Assembly (NCBI RefSeq): GCF_015832195.1
Contig: NC_052027.1
Span: 1,178,001-1,242,000, forward strand
DNA: 64,000 nt
From: Motacilla alba alba
Lineage: Eukaryota; Chordata; Aves; Passeriformes; Motacillidae
Direction: 5' to 3'
Shown one piece after another: positions 33,726 to 47,107 of this stretch; the first letter of the stretch is position 1; every line of letters begins with the position of its first letter. A program made the translations under genes and the position numbers. Below the pieces are notes generated by a model. The model made no database searches. It was not told the origin of the DNA and saw only the letters and a list, made by a program, of their open reading frames with translations.

Positions 33726-36284
33726 TAAGAATATATTAAAATCCACTAGTGCTCATTAGCTGGTGGATGAATGAACAGCCCAGCCCTTCTCTCCTGGATA
33801 CACCCCCTGCCATCCATCATCGGAAAGGGAACGGGATCGACTCCTTCCCACCAGGTGTAATGATGCTGCATAAACCGTGCCCTCAGGCTGGGAGTATTTA
33901 ATAAAAGAACAAGCTCCTTTTTATGCAACATTTGTGGGAACAAATCAAATTTAGAGCGGGCTGTAAATCCCTCCCTCGTTACAGCATCGCTCTGCTCTGG
34001 CTGGGGGAAGAGGGACAGCAAGGACACCCACAAAAAAGCAGGAATGCAGCAGCGATGCACAGGGGCTGCCCTCCCACCCCAGCAATTCTCCTCCTTGGCA
34101 AGAGCCGGGTGGGAAAGCCCTTCCATCCTTCCTGCCCAAACTCCAGCAGCACCGGGACAGGAGCGGGGCCGGGGTGCAAATCCCGGCTCAGGTGAGCGGC
34201 AGGGAAAGCCCCCAGATCGCAGGGATTAAGCACCTTGCGGGCTGAAATCCCCCGGCTTTATCTGCCTGTTTACAGCCCTGATGAGCTGGATTAGCCGAGT
34301 GCGAGCCGTGGCTACAGCAGCTGCTTTTCACCTAGGATTAGCATAAAAATCAATCAGCCCCCCTTCTGGAGCCAGCAAACCCAAACTGGGAGAGCTCCAA
34401 TGAAAACAACATCCAGGTGGGAAATGTGAGGGTTTGATGGAGCCAAGGAACACACGGCCAGGTTGGACCTGACCTGCTGCAGCCGTGTGCTAGCATTTGT
34501 TCAAAATCCACAATTTAGTGCCTGTTCCAGGACTGAAATGAGGCAAAGCTGATGTTATTTGATTAACTCGTAACTTGATTTTAAATTGCTGCACACTTTT
34601 AAACACGTTAAGCTCTCCAGTGTTTCACCAGAGATGGTATTTACCACAACAAGCTGCTTTTTTTGCTGTGATATCTTCTGGAAAAACACACTTCATTAGT
34701 GGTTAGGACATCTCATTAAAGGCCACAAAAAGGGTCTCAGAAACATCCTCACAAACACACCACAGGCATTTCAGAGTCATTGCAAATCACTGATTTGGGC
34801 TTTTCTTTATGGTCAATGTCAGGGTTGAATTTAAGGGAAGAAGATCATCAATAATCCAGTAATAAATCAATTTACTGCTATGTAAAGCAGCCAGGTGGAC
34901 GATAATTTACAAGAGACATTTAAACAAATTCCAGTGCCAAAATACTCCGTTCTTATGTGCAGCCAGACAATATGACAGAACTATCAGGTCTCTAAATGGC
35001 TGTGACGTTTTCTGACTGCGTTTGTGCTGATTGACTGGAAAGCTGCAGCAATCAGAGCATTTGGTTTGAGGTGAAGGTCACAAACCCCCAGCCAACCTGA
35101 CACTTCTCCCAAACCGTGTTCAAGCTGCCCCTGCAGATGCTCCACGGCAGGTCTGAGCTCCCACACTGCCCCGTGCCTGCTGAGCTGCTCCATCTCATGG
35201 CCCCAGTGCCAGCTTCCACCTGCAATTCCTCCACAGGAAAAGCCAGGCAAAACCCCTTCCCATAACATTAGAACTGCTTTTTTTCCCCCCTTAGGTAAAT
35301 TTAGGTTAATTAGCAGCACACAGGAGTGTCCTTTTAATATTCTAACACCAGCAGTGCCTTGGATCACCACAGAAAAATCCATTTTAGCTTCAAATCCAGT
35401 GTGTCCCACAGCAGTCCTCATTTGCTGCCAGAGACACTGCTGGTAATTTATTGTGGGTGTGTGTCAGGCACCCAGAGATGTTCCTGTGCTCCCACGTGGA
35501 GAAAACACTGCAGAATTTACTCAATCTTCAAGCAGGAAAATGGGTTCTGGTTTAGCTCTTACTCAGCTGCTTTGGTTCATGCCCCACATTCAGAGAACCA
35601 GCTTTTCCCCTCAGAACAAGATTCACAACATTTAGACCAACCAGGGTTTCATATTAACCCCCTTTCCGGCCTTTTCTTTTTCTTAACTGATTAAATTTAG
35701 CATTTCTGCTTCTACCTGTCTCATTTAAATACTTCTTACATGCACTTCTTTTCCATAATAACCAGAATTGTGCACTTGCCTCAGTCATTACATTAACCTC
35801 CACAAACGGGATTAGGTATTTGTTTAGAGCAAGCACCCTTCAGGATCAGATTTTCACCCCAAAAACCAGTATGAATTGTGATACAACCACATACAACAGC
35901 CTCCAGAGGAAAAAGAGATCTGCTGTGCAATCCTAAATTTAGTAGTTCTTTCTTAAACAGTGAAACCTTCAGAAGTGTGGGTGATTCTCCCCAGTATTCT
36001 CAGTTAAATATTGCTAAAAGCTCAGCTTGCAGATACTTCAGTGCAGAACCACCACTCCTGCAGCTGTTCCCTGACCAGACTCCGAGCACAAAAATAACTT
36101 GTGGAAGGGACAAGTGCTGAAGCACATGGGTGGCACAGCTGTGAGCTCATTAAATTTTAAAAGTGATTTGAATCAGACACTAAAACTCCTGTCTGCAGTT
36201 CATTCCACGGCTTGTGCAGGGCCACAGAACGGTGAGAGGATTCTCCTCTTTTCTGGGCAGGCTGGCTGATGCAGCAAGGGAGAG
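33726..36284. other. Intron-like sequence
   Basis: No repeat assigned. The part 34480-34990 is AT-rich, non-repetitive and could be a conserved element (GTTATTTGATTAACTCG, CAGTAATAAATCAATTTAC). Confidence 0.3.
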
Positions 36285-36966
36285 TGTGCTCTTTGCTGGG
36301 GTCCTCAGGAATGAGGGGAGAGATGAGAATCTGACTCCATGTTCTCAGAAGGCTGATATTATAATATAATATATTATATTATATTGTATCGTATTATATT
36401 ATATAGTATATATTATATAGTATATATTATATAGTATATATTATATAGTATATATTATATAGTATATTATATTATACATTATATATTATACATTATATAT
36501 TATACATTATATATTATACATTATATATTATATAGTATATATTATATAGTATATATTATATATTATATATTATTATATATATTATATTTTATATATTATA
36601 TATATTATTATATATATTATATTTTTATATATTATATATATATTATATTATATTATATACTTACTAAACTAAACTATACTAAAGAATAGAGAAAGGATAC
36701 ATCAGAAGGCTTGAGAAGAATGATAATGAAAGCTGGTGACTGCTCAGCCTGACACAGCAGGTGTGATTGGTCATTCAGTCAAATCAATTCACATGAAACC
36801 AATCAAACAATCACCCGTGGGTAAAGGATCTCCAGACCACATTCCACAGCAGCAAACACAGCAGAAGCAGTCAGATAATTCTTGTTTTCATTTCTCTCTG
36901 AGGCTTCTCGGCTTCCCAGGAGAAGAATCCTGGGCAAAGGGATTTTCAGAAAATACCACGGTGACA
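36285..36966 (-). mobile_element. Diverged solo LTR of the same family, with internal AT expansion
   Basis: Read on the minus strand it begins TGTCACCGTGGTATTTTCTG and shares GGAAGCCGAGAAGCCTCAG, GACCAATCACACCTGC, CCTTCTGATGTATCC and ACATGGAGTCAGATTCTCA with the other two LTRs. Flanking 6-mers are GGAGAG (36279-36284) and GGAGGG (36967-36972), one mismatch. The AT tract that holds the AATAAA signal in the other copies is here replaced by an array of about 300 bp. It is clearly older than the other two. Confidence 0.8.
36355..36660. repeat. AT satellite-like array inside the LTR
   Basis: Built from TATATAGTATATAT-type and TATATTATACAT-type units, almost entirely A and T, about 305 bp. Confidence 0.95.
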
Positions 36967-37335
36967 GGAGGGGGAGTGGGTGAGGGTGATTAGCCAGGTG
37001 CTGAGTGAGCTTGCAGGCGCTCCCTGGGGCCCTGTGCCCGGCAGCACCCAGCCAGGGCAGCAGCACCAGGGCAGGACCAGGCTGGGTGCTGCAGCCGCAG
37101 TCTGGCCGCCGTTCCTGCCTCTCCTCCTGGCCAGGCTGCGGGCAGGGATCAGCATCCCTCGTGCTGCTCACAGCCCAGGGAGGCTCCCAGATGGAGATGT
37201 GCTCGGCATGGCGGAGAGCCCTTCCACAGCCGTGCTGCCCTCCTGCTCTGAGCCATCTCAGACCATGGGGAGGCCAGGAGCGAGCAGGGAGAGCTCCTCC
37301 CATCTCCCACATCTGCCAGCCCCATCCTCGGATTT

Positions 37336-37590
37336 CCTGAAACTGCTTCCCAGTGCCAGGGGCCAGGGCTGGCTGCGATATGGGGCAGGAATTGTTTCCT
37401 GGCAGGGTGGGCAGCCCTGGCACAGGTACCCAGAGCAGCTGTGGTGCCCCTGGATCCCTGGCAGTGCCCAGGGCCAGGCTGGACACTGGGGCTGGAGCAG
37501 CCTGGGACAGTGGGAGGTGTCCCTGCCATGGCAGGGGTGACACTGGGTGATCTTTAATGTCCCTTCCAGCCCAACCCAGCCTGGCAGCGT
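37336..37590 (+). mobile_element. CR1 LINE fragment, sense
   Basis: GGCAGCCCTGGCACAGGTAC, TGGTGCCCCTGGATCCCTGG, GAGGTGTCCCTGCCATGGCA and TGATCTTTAATGTCCCTTCC follow the CR1 3' end. It is very close in sequence to the inverted copy at 23693-24005. Confidence 0.9.
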
Positions 37591-38508
37591 TTCCTCTTTT
37601 CTCACAGCCAGAGAAATGCCAGTCTCCTCCACTGGGGTCAGCAGACACTCACAGCTCTCTCTTCCTCCCCTCCCTTGAGTCCAGGCCCTGCCCAGACAGA
37701 CCAGAGGTCACTCTGCCCAGGGGGACAACGCCAAGACCCAAAGGCAAGAGGCCAGTCAGTACCGTGGCAAAGCTTTCCTCAGAGCCAGCTCCTCCTCCAG
37801 GGCAGGAGACTCCTTTCAGAGCTAATTGAGCTGGAGGTGTTTCATTTACTCTGCTTTAGCAGTGACATAAAACTGCTGCAGACTTTGCCAATGCCCATTA
37901 ATGGGAATAACTTCAGAGCTCATTTTTGTCTCAGATATCCAGATTGATTCCTAAACACAAAGCCGCCAGCCATCTGACAGCACTTAATAGCTGTTGCTTC
38001 TTCTTTTTTTCCACCCCACAATACAAAAACAAAATGTTTTCCTCACTTAATTTTTAAAGCTGAAACTTTAAGGCACCTCAGAGCATTTCACTGTCCACCA
38101 CCAGCAGCCACTACATTTCATTTATTTATTCATCTCCTCACTGTCAAACAAATGCACCTCCACAGCTTCCTGCGTTTATAAGGACAAACTTTAAATTATT
38201 TCCCTCCGTTTTCCACGTGGCTTTTCTCATGGTTAATTTGTTCAGACTTTCAGACAAAAACACCTGGCATTTATCTCCTCTGGCCAGGTGGAAGGTACTT
38301 ATCCAACTATGCATGAAATAAACAAACATACCCATTACTGCCTCAGGGAAAATGTTCTTTATAACACAACTTCCAAATTGCTGAAGATGCTTGAAAAAAT
38401 ACTTAAAAAAAAAAAAAGTGATATTTTCGTAATGTAATGTGAGCAGCAGGCCAAAAAGCTGGCCTTTGCCATCACCTGATACCATTTCTATGAAAACGGC
38501 CTGAACAC

Positions 38509-38640
38509 AATCCCAGGATCATCGAGGTTGGGGAAGACCTCCAAGAGCATGGAGTCCCCACCCTTCACCAGCCCAGAGCACTGAGTGCCACCTCCTGGGA
38601 CGCCCCCGGGGCTGGGGCCTCCACCAGTTTGAGACACACA
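38509..38640 (-). mobile_element. CR1-like fragment, other subfamily
   Basis: ATCCCAGGATCATCGAGGTT, GGGGAAGACCTCCAAGAGCA and GCACTGAGTGCCACCTCCTG match the inverted tail of the CR1 subfamily with a 'ggttggaaaagacctccaagatcat' block. Confidence 0.65.
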
Positions 38641-39944
38641 TGCTCCACACGAGCCTCATCCTGAATTCCCTCATTCCCCTGGATAAACACACTTGTCAGA
38701 GGTGTAAACACAGAGTGTTGGCAGCAGCATGGCCCTGTCGTTCTGCTACTGCATTTCTCACTGGGGCAGGGGGGGAAAACCAAACTCCACTAGGATTTAA
38801 CGTTACTATTTAACTGCATTAGCTTAAAACCTTAACAAAACAGTTTGAATACAGGTGTTAGATGGAGCTGCAGCAGGGATATAATTGAGGGCTGTTACCC
38901 AGAGCAGCTCCAGCAGCAGAGGGTTATGGTATTTTTAGTGCCTTATTAAAACAGCACAGACAGGAACATTTTCAGGGACATCTTGTCACATAAATAACTG
39001 GACCATTACTTTCATACATTGTACACTATATAAAATGGTAATAAACCTTCTAAAACAGCTCTACGTTATAGAAACATATTTTATATTCTATTAAATATTT
39101 GGAAGGTCAGGGGAAGCACCTGGGGACCAGGGATGCTGCTGGAGCCAGGAGAGGACATCACAACTGGGAGCAGCTTCAGCTCATAAAGCAAATCAAAACA
39201 TGACCCTACAGAGAGCAGGGGCTCAGGGTGGGCTCAGCCCAGAATTCTCAGTCATTATTGAACCAGAACATCATTTCTCACCAGATAACATCTATCAGAG
39301 AAGATATATGAGCCCCAGACAGGTCCAAAATATGTGCTGTGGCTTCCTGGAGTAGCTAAAGAGCAAAACAATTCAAAGTTTGGGCTGTTTCTTGTTTGAC
39401 TCAGCATGTGAAAGTCATTGTCCTCCCTGTGCTCTCCTGAGCAGGGCCATAAATCAGGTATAAAAGCCCACAGTCAGAGCTCCCTCCCAGCACTGCTGTA
39501 ATTTACAGAACCATTGCAAGGCTGTGCGGTCACCGGGCTTTGATTTAAGAGCTCCCATAACCTGTTGGAGCCACAGAGGAACTCTGGGTGAACTCTGGAA
39601 GAACCCCTTCCAAACTGTCCCAAATCCAGCTGGGGATTCCAACACCACAGCCAGCAAAACCCTTTGATTCACCAGAGGCTTTCTTATGGGATCAAAGGAG
39701 GTGTATGTGAGATTGGGCAAGCACCAAAACCCCACACTGCTCCCACCAGGAGTTACTGGGCATTCACTTGGCACCAAGGGCACCTCCTGAAGGCCAGCAC
39801 GGATGTGCCAAGTGCTTGGCAACTGCATGGGGACAAGGCAGAAAAATAAAACCACCACAAAACTCTGAATTATTACTGAAATTCACTATTTATATTGGTC
39901 TCCCTTAATAAGGGAAGGGAACAGCAAACAGGAAAATTATAGAA

Positions 39945-40068
39945 TAAATCACAGAATGGTTTGGGCTGGAAGGGACTTCAAAGAGCATCTAATTCCAACC
40001 TCTGCCATGGGCAGGGACATCTTCCACTAGACCAGGCTGCTCCAAGCCCCATCCAGCCTGGCCTAAAT
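39945..40068 (-). mobile_element. CR1 fragment
   Basis: AATCACAGAATGGTTTGGGC, TGGAAGGGACTTCAAAGAGC, CCATGGGCAGGGACATCTTC and GACCAGGCTGCTCCAAGCCC form a clear inverted CR1 3' end with its terminal repeat. Confidence 0.9.
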
Positions 40069-40740
40069 ATCAGATAAAATATTATAACCCCGGACATCAC
40101 AGTATATAGCAAATAGAATATTATATCCCCAGACATCACTTACCCCCCAAACTGCAAAACTTTGCCAAGGAAATTGAGAAGAGACTCACTCCAGGCCAGC
40201 ACAGGGCTGGGCAGCACTGGGTACTCACTCACATGTCCTGTGCAGCAGCAATTCCTGCTCCCACCCCTCTGCAGAAGCCGGATCTGCTCCAATGTGAGAT
40301 CACCACACAAAGAAAGGTCTGGAAAGGCACAAACCCCACAGGTTGGGTTTCTTCCCCCCTTGAAAACTGAAGACTGACACAGCCAACTCCAAGCCAAGAA
40401 AGGGGAGGGACTGCTTGATTTAAATTGTCCTGTTCTGTACCTGTGAAAGAAGAAATACTTGTATTAATTAATTAGGCAAAACCAGGAGGACAACAGGGCT
40501 CTCTGCCCTGGTTTGTGAAGAGCAGTCTCAGCTGCTGTGATGTTTCAGCAAAATCATCTCTCAGTGGCTGAAACAGAGCTCAGGCTTTAAGAGGAAAAGA
40601 GCATCAGGACCAAGCCCAAATATTGCTCCAAAAAAAGGGAATATCTTTTCATTACTTTTGAGCCCATCTCTTCCCCAGCAAACAGCTGATGGAGACAATT
40701 GTTCATGGCTGATATCAGTGGATTTAAGCTGCAAGTGCTT

Positions 40741-40820
40741 GGGGTGTCCTGTGCAGGGCCAGGAGTGGGAACTGGATGATCCGTGGGTCCCTTCCAACTC
40801 AGGATATTCTGTGATATTTA
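40741..40820 (+). mobile_element. CR1 3'-end fragment, sense
   Basis: CCTGTGCAGGGCCAGGAGTG, CTGGATGATCCGTGGGTCCC and TTCCAACTCAGGATATTCTG are the tail of the same subfamily as 23630-23692. Confidence 0.75.
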
Positions 40821-41945
40821 AATCTGATATTTAAATCCCTGAACTGCCCAGCTGGGTGCAGAGTTCAGGCATTTCACTCCTGCTTCCCCAGCCAGGAACC
40901 CTCAGTGAAGCTGGAGGAATTTGCATTCTGTAGAGACAAACTCCTCGTTCCCACTTTCAGAATGCCTGAAAGAATTTTATATTTTCTTTAAAATAATAAA
41001 TATTAAAAAAATCCTTTTTCTAACATCCCCTTTGATGGGGCTTGCAGCTCTCCATCAGCTCCACGGACACGCCGAGCACAGATCCAGGAGCACACCCAGG
41101 GGACAGCAGGGACAGAATTGCTGCTGCTCTCGTGGACTCGCTGCCTCACTGGTGGAAGCTGCTGGAGAAGGCAATAAAAGCCAAACACATAAGGGCTGCA
41201 CTGTAGAGAAAATGTTCAGCAATTAAATTAAAATGGAAGATCTTTTATATGTGCCACATTTGCATCTTCTCACCAGGCAAGTCAAAAAAAAACCCCATAA
41301 AGAAGTAAAGGAAATATTTAAAGTTTACTTTACAAAGTGCTGAGAAAAATGAAGTCTTGCATACATGGCTTTATTTATGAAAGTGGAGAAACTAAATTTA
41401 TTTTTGGATAAGAATTTTACAAGTGCTAAAATTAGGCATTTAGGCACTGGAAAAAAGTGTTCCAGAAGTAACACAGCATACCAAGATTATCTACTTAATC
41501 AGGTTCCAAAAATAAATGGAATTAAAATTTTGAAGCTTAGGTAAAGTGCATTAAACACTGGTAAATTAATAACACGTAACAGGCAAATTAAACAGGAGCT
41601 CTGCCTTCATAGCAGACATACATGGAAAACTTCACCTCAAATGGACAAAAATTAAAAGCACCTCAAATATTCATCACATCTTCAGATCACACTGGAAAAA
41701 ACATTTTTCTGCATTATGCTCTCATAATAGTCACTAAAATTAATATATAACTATCAGAGAGAGAAAACATTAGGAAAAAGGAATCTGTAATGTTCTTAGG
41801 AATTGTATTAACTAATTAATCCTGACAAGCAACAATTTCACTCTTAAGTCATAACGATTTCAACTTGAGCTCCCAAACACCTTCCTGCCACTCCTTATTT
41901 CTCATGAGTTAAGTGCTTTTTTGGCCAAATGCTGACATTCCCTTT
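40821..41945. other. AT-rich intron-like sequence
   Basis: The part 41220-41900 is strongly AT-rich without a repeat unit. No exon seen. Confidence 0.3.
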
Positions 41946-42105
41946 CACCCTCTTTTACCTTCAAACCACCCCCCCTTTCCTGTCACTCTCTGCCTGTGAA
42001 AAAATTTGCTCTCCCTCCTTTTCCTGAGCCCTCTTTAACTCCTGGAAGGGGATTTAAGGTGTCCCTGGATCCTTCTATTGCCCAGGCAGTCAGAGCCTCA
42101 CACCT
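41946..42105 (-). mobile_element. Internal CR1 fragment
   Basis: ACCCTCTTTTACCTTCAAAC, CCCCTTTCCTGTCACTCTCT, TTTGCTCTCCCTCCTTTTCC and CTCCTGGAAGGGGATTTAAG match the inverted CR1 region just upstream of the usual 3' end. Confidence 0.6.
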
Positions 42106-43190
42106 TTCAATCACACAGGCTTCTGACAGAGAAGAATTGCAGATTTATTTAACGTCCTGCAGAAGGTAAATAAGGAAGGGAACACCTTGCAAACACCGCT
42201 TGCACTGGCTGAGTTTGTTTATTCCCAGATCCAGGATGCTGCAGGTCGCAGGGCTGAGGATTAGCAGCAGCAAAGGACAAGGACAGAGGGTTTGGGCTGA
42301 GTTCTGGGACAAACAAACCCACCTGAGGCCTCAGGGAGAAAAAATGCAAATGAGCAGCTCTGTGTCTAAATATTGGCTTTCCAAACAAATGCTTACTCTG
42401 ATTATTCAGGTAATTCAAATTATCAGGGCACTGGCAGAGGGAATTCCTGGAAACTTTGGCTGTCAATTGGAGGAAACAGAGTGGGACACTCAAAGTGGGT
42501 TAAAAACTTCAGCAAAGCTGTACAAACACTGGAGAGATACAAAGGTTCCCAGGCATTAGAAAAGCTGGGTCTGGCTGTGCTGGGCTGTTGCTCTGCCTCC
42601 CTGAGCTTTGTGCCACATCAGGAATGTTCTCCCTGGAGCTGGCCAGGAGCTGAGGCAGCTGGCTGGCCCTCAGACCCGGCCCTGGCTAAAGGCAGGTCCA
42701 AACCATCCTCCAAATGGGCTGGCAAATCCTGCTGGGGCCAGGGGAAATAACCTAAGCTTCAAAATTTAAATACAATTTATTTTTGGAACCTCATTAAGTA
42801 GATATTCTTGGTTTGATGTGTTACTTGTACAACCAGGGGCTGCTGGGCACACTGAGTCCCTCATTCCACCCACAGGTGACTGAACACTCTGTGTGGCTTT
42901 CCTGAAAACTCATTCCTGCCAGCATAGAGGGGCTGGAAAGTATAAATAATATGTAGTATTTACTAAAGGCTGCTGATTGCAGAATTAGTGTCAGGGTAAT
43001 GAGACTCACTGAAGATAATGATGTCCCTAGAAGATACACCTGCTGCTAGCTCAGAAATATTCCTGGTTTTTATAGAGCTACCACTCAGCCCAGTGCACAC
43101 AGAACCTACAGCAAGACAACACCCAGTCCCCTCCTCTTTTGTGCTTAGACAAGGAAGAGTCACCCACTTGCAGTGAGACAGACAAGACAA

Positions 43191-43265
43191 CAAAATCTAA
43201 ATCTATGCCTCCATCAGCTTCAGGCCATTCCCCTTTGTCCTGTCACTACAGGCCCTTGTGACAGG
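43191..43265 (-). mobile_element. Short internal CR1 fragment
   Basis: AAAATCTAAATCTATGCCTC, then TTCAGGCCATTCCCCTTTGT and CCTGTCACTACAGGCCCTTG, is the inverted CR1 middle block. Confidence 0.7.
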
Positions 43266-44260
43266 GCACAGCACATTCATACACACAAATATCTCTATCA
43301 CAAAAGTGTCTTTGTCATAGTACAGAAATCCCAAGTGCCCAGAAGCCAGCTCATAAAATAAGGGCATTATTCATTGGTAATATCTTGGATTTTCACTCGA
43401 TTAAAACACTCCTCTCCTCACCCAGGGGTCACTCAGCCCACCTGAGAGGGAGAGAGGGCCCAAGAGTTTTGGAGCTCAACCACTGGGTCAAGCTGAATTT
43501 CCAGCTGCAAGTGCAAGTACTGCACTGCCCAGTGCAACCAGAGTTTGCCTCTGCAATTCCAGATGGAGTGTGCCTAATGTGGAGGCTGTACATGCATTTT
43601 TAACAACTGCTGCAACAGTTACATCCTCTTTTTCAAAGGGATTTGTGCACCGGTGGGAGAAATTCCACGTGATTCCACAGACACCTGGGCACTTTTGGAG
43701 CTCTGCTGTTGTATCATCATTGATCTCAGCCTTCCACTGTGACATAAAACCTGATCTTGGACATGAATAGCTCTGAGAAATAACAGCAGATCTGAGATTG
43801 TGCACATTGTATTTAATATTAAATAAAGCTCAACATTTCCCTCTTTGTTCCTCTGCTGCTTTATAGATCCAATAACCTTTATCTGCATTCCAGATGTCAG
43901 GAGAAGAACTGCTGTTTGCAAAGCATTTGCAAATGAAAAGCATTACATAAATGTAAGGTAAGCTATTATTGCTGTAGTTCCTTGAAGCTGATAATACCAT
44001 TACACCCCCAGGGATGCTGGGCAGCCTCTCATAATGAAGTATAATTCAGCACAGTGAATAATGGAGTCATGCAGAAGCAACAGTTTCCTCTTCTCCTTGG
44101 ACTTACTGCGCTCAACGTGGCTTTCTCTATTCTCAGACACCCGTGCTGCTTCCAGTGGGACATTGTGTTCTGGGAAAACAAGCACTCCTGCAAATATTCA
44201 AAATGCAAATGAAAAACCTTTGCTGCTTTAGATTATCCTTTGAAACGTGGCATCAGAAGG

Positions 44261-44279
44261 AAAAAAAAAAAAAAAAAAA
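44261..44279. repeat. A19 run
   Basis: Nineteen adenines shortly before a sense CR1 fragment. Confidence 0.9.
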
Positions 44280-44289
44280 GAAAAGGGTT

Positions 44290-44515
44290 TTACGGCTTTA
44301 AACTGAAAGAGAGTAAGTTTAGATTGGATTCATTAAATGAATTGTTCCCTGCAGGGTGGGCAGGCCCTGGCACAGGTGCCCAGAGAAGCCAGGGCTGCCC
44401 TGGATCCCTGGCAGTGCCCAAAGCCATCCTGGACAGGACTTGGAGCCTGGGACAGTGGAAGGGGATAGATCCTTGATGTCCCTTCCCACCCAAAGCAGTC
44501 TGGGATTACTTGTGG
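44290..44515 (+). mobile_element. CR1 LINE fragment, sense
   Basis: TTTAAACTGAAAGAGAGTAA, GTTCCCTGCAGGGTGGGCAG, CCTGGATCCCTGGCAGTGCC and TTGATGTCCCTTCCCACCCA follow the CR1 3' part. Confidence 0.85.
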
Positions 44516-45534
44516 TGAAGTGTACCCAGCCATCAGTGGAGGGCTGACACACAGAGCCTGTGTCAGCCACAGGCACACAGGGATGCTGGCTACAGTTTCT
44601 GAGACATAAATTAATAAGAAGAAATAAATAAGAAAACAAGAGACATCAAAAATGTTGGACTGCAACAAAAGGGCATCAGTCTGATCTAAATATCCTCAAA
44701 GCCAAGCAATCAAACTTGGCCAAGTCTTCAAGCTGATTTTGGGAACCACCAGCTGCTTGTAAAGAACAGGCCCCTGAGGGCCCATCAGTAACACGAACAT
44801 TTAATGAGCTGGCTGTGGGCATTCCCAGCATCATCTTCCAGGGATGAGAACTGCAAACTTCTGCTTCCAGATTACCGCTCTCCAAATGGCTTCTCCCCAG
44901 AAACTGTCTGAGCTAAGAGTACTTAACAGAAGTTGATGAAAACTCGAGTGCTGCAGGTGCTGGCACCTGGCCTGGCCCAGGCAGGCTGAGGAGAGCCAAG
45001 CCGCTGGCCATCCTCAGCATCCCAGCTGGAGCCTGCTGCCTGCCCAGCCACCCCTCTGCCTTCCTGTCTCTTCTTCTGAAAGATGCTGGTGTGGGTTGGG
45101 ATGCTGGACAAGGGCTCTCCACATCTCTCAGTGACCACCACAGGCCTCACCTTTGCTGAGGAAGAGATCAGACGAACACAGGGATGAGGATTCACCTCCA
45201 TGCACACAGCCCTGCCTCTGCTCATGGACACTGCCGGGGCAGAGAGCTGTGCTGACGCTGAGTTACAGCAGATCACGCCTCTGAACTCTGCTGATGGACA
45301 GAAGGGTGTCAAAGGCAGCACTGGGATGTGCTTTTTCCCTGGGGGATGTCACTAGGGATATTCCAGCTGCCATGAAGGCAGACTGGAGCACACTGGAGAG
45401 GATTCCATCCTCTGCTCTCACTCCTTGATCAGAGGCCCTCAGGAGCAGCTCACCTGGAGCAGCCAGGACCTGCCCTCACTTCCTGGGTGCCAGGTTTCCA
45501 TTTCCAGGTCCCACAGCACAGCCTCCCTGCCCTG

Positions 45535-45680
45535 CTGAGCCTGCAGCACGTTTGGGCTCAGGAGAACCCTTTGGTGCTGAGCCTGCAGCACGTTTGGGCC
45601 CAGCACAGCCCTTTGGGGCCCATCCTGCAGCACGTTTGGGCCCAGCAGAGCCCTCTGGGGCCCAGCACAGCCCTTTCCCA
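45535..45680. repeat. 42-bp minisatellite, three full units
   Basis: CTGCAGCACGTTTGGG at 45541, 45583 and 45625, with a partial fourth GGGCCCAGCACAGCCCTTT. 42 is a multiple of three, so an alanine/glycine/lysine-rich open frame on the minus strand is an artefact. Confidence 0.9.
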
Positions 45681-47107
45681 GCGAGGCCAGGCCCGGCAGG
45701 GATGAGGAGTGAAGCGGAGGCCCTCAGGCCGTGCTGAATTTCCAGCCGTGGCAGGCCAAACCCTCTGCCTCCCGCTGTCGCTTCCACTGACACCTTGCAT
45801 TTGCTCCTGCATAATCCCTGCGCCTGTCCCCAGCTGCAGGAAGGGATTTTTATATTTAGGAGGTCTCTGCAGAGATTTATGGCTGCTCTTGCCTCGCAGG
45901 GCTCGGCCAGCCTCGCTCCCCGTGCAGGCCGAGCTCCGAGCGGAGCTGGCGCGGGCAAGGGACGGTGACAAGGGTTTTACAGCTAGAGGTGATGCCTTCA
46001 GGAGACACAAATTAGAGATTTAGGAGCCTATTTGGGCTGTATTTCTGCCAGGCCATCCCTCTCCCCAGCCTTCCAAGGGACAAGGACACGATTTAGCATC
46101 TCTGGCTCCAGACAAGGGAGGAGCACAAGGACTGAGAGTTTCTTTTCTGATGATCCTCACTCTGAGGAGAGGCTGAGGTTGATTTGTTTTCCCATTTTCC
46201 TCCTATTTACACAACTTGTATTTAACTTTGCCCTAAACAAATACTGCAAGGGACAAAAACTTTCCCTCAGTGCCCTGAGAGCTATAAAGGAAAAAAGGAA
46301 GCCAAGCATGCCTGTAAATATATTTGTGACAGACACACAGATTTTTCTAACAACATGAACTTTTGGACTTTTTAAATAGTGCCAAGCTCAGAGGCAGAAG
46401 ATAACATAGGATTAAAAACACCAGTAAATTCTTTTCCTGCCTTAAGGTCATTGAAACTTGTGCCTGTAGATACATTACACAAAGATTTCTGTAGTAAATG
46501 CTCTATTGCCTTTGTCTCTAACTTGTTTTTCCTTTGCCTTTTTAGTGCATGAAATAATTTTCAAATCATTAGATACAATAAATTCTTCTAGATGTTTACC
46601 ACATCCTTGGAGGTCTGCATCCTTATCTTCCTCCACAATTTTCCTTTATCCAATCTCTAATCTAAATTGTAAAAATAATAACCAGGAAACAACATTAAAA
46701 TCTCATTGTCTTCTCTGCAAAATCCATGATATTTAACTCAGTTCACTGTGACCACCTGCTGCTGTACATTTTCCCCACAGAGAAATGACTAGAAGCTATT
46801 TTATGAGGATTTTTGGTTTCATAAGAGTGGAATTGCAGAGCAGAAGAGCTCTAGGAGGAATTGCCCCCTAAGATCAGCCCAGTCCCTGCAGCAGCTCAGC
46901 TCTGAGCTGTGCCATCATTGTACCTGCCCTGCTCACATGGGAGCTCTGCCTTGCTCCTCCCACAAACACAGGGTGGGAATTGTCCCCAAATGGACCATAG
47001 GGATATGGTGCCATGGCAGCTTTCAGCATGACAAACCCCAGAAAAAAACAGCCACAAGATTCAGAGCTCCCTTGTATAAAATAGATTTCTAAATCCTCTG
47101 ACGTTAC

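Noticed and set aside
36803..37648. 281-codon minus-strand open frame, the longest non-array frame on that strand
   Set aside because: It is stitched from a CR1 fragment and an LTR, with no coding homology to either element's proteins.
43894..43957. Exon-like plus-strand segment with acceptor TTTATCTGCATTCCAG and donor GTAAGC
   Set aside because: Isolated on the plus strand with no in-phase partner found. It is kept as a reminder that such pairs arise by chance.
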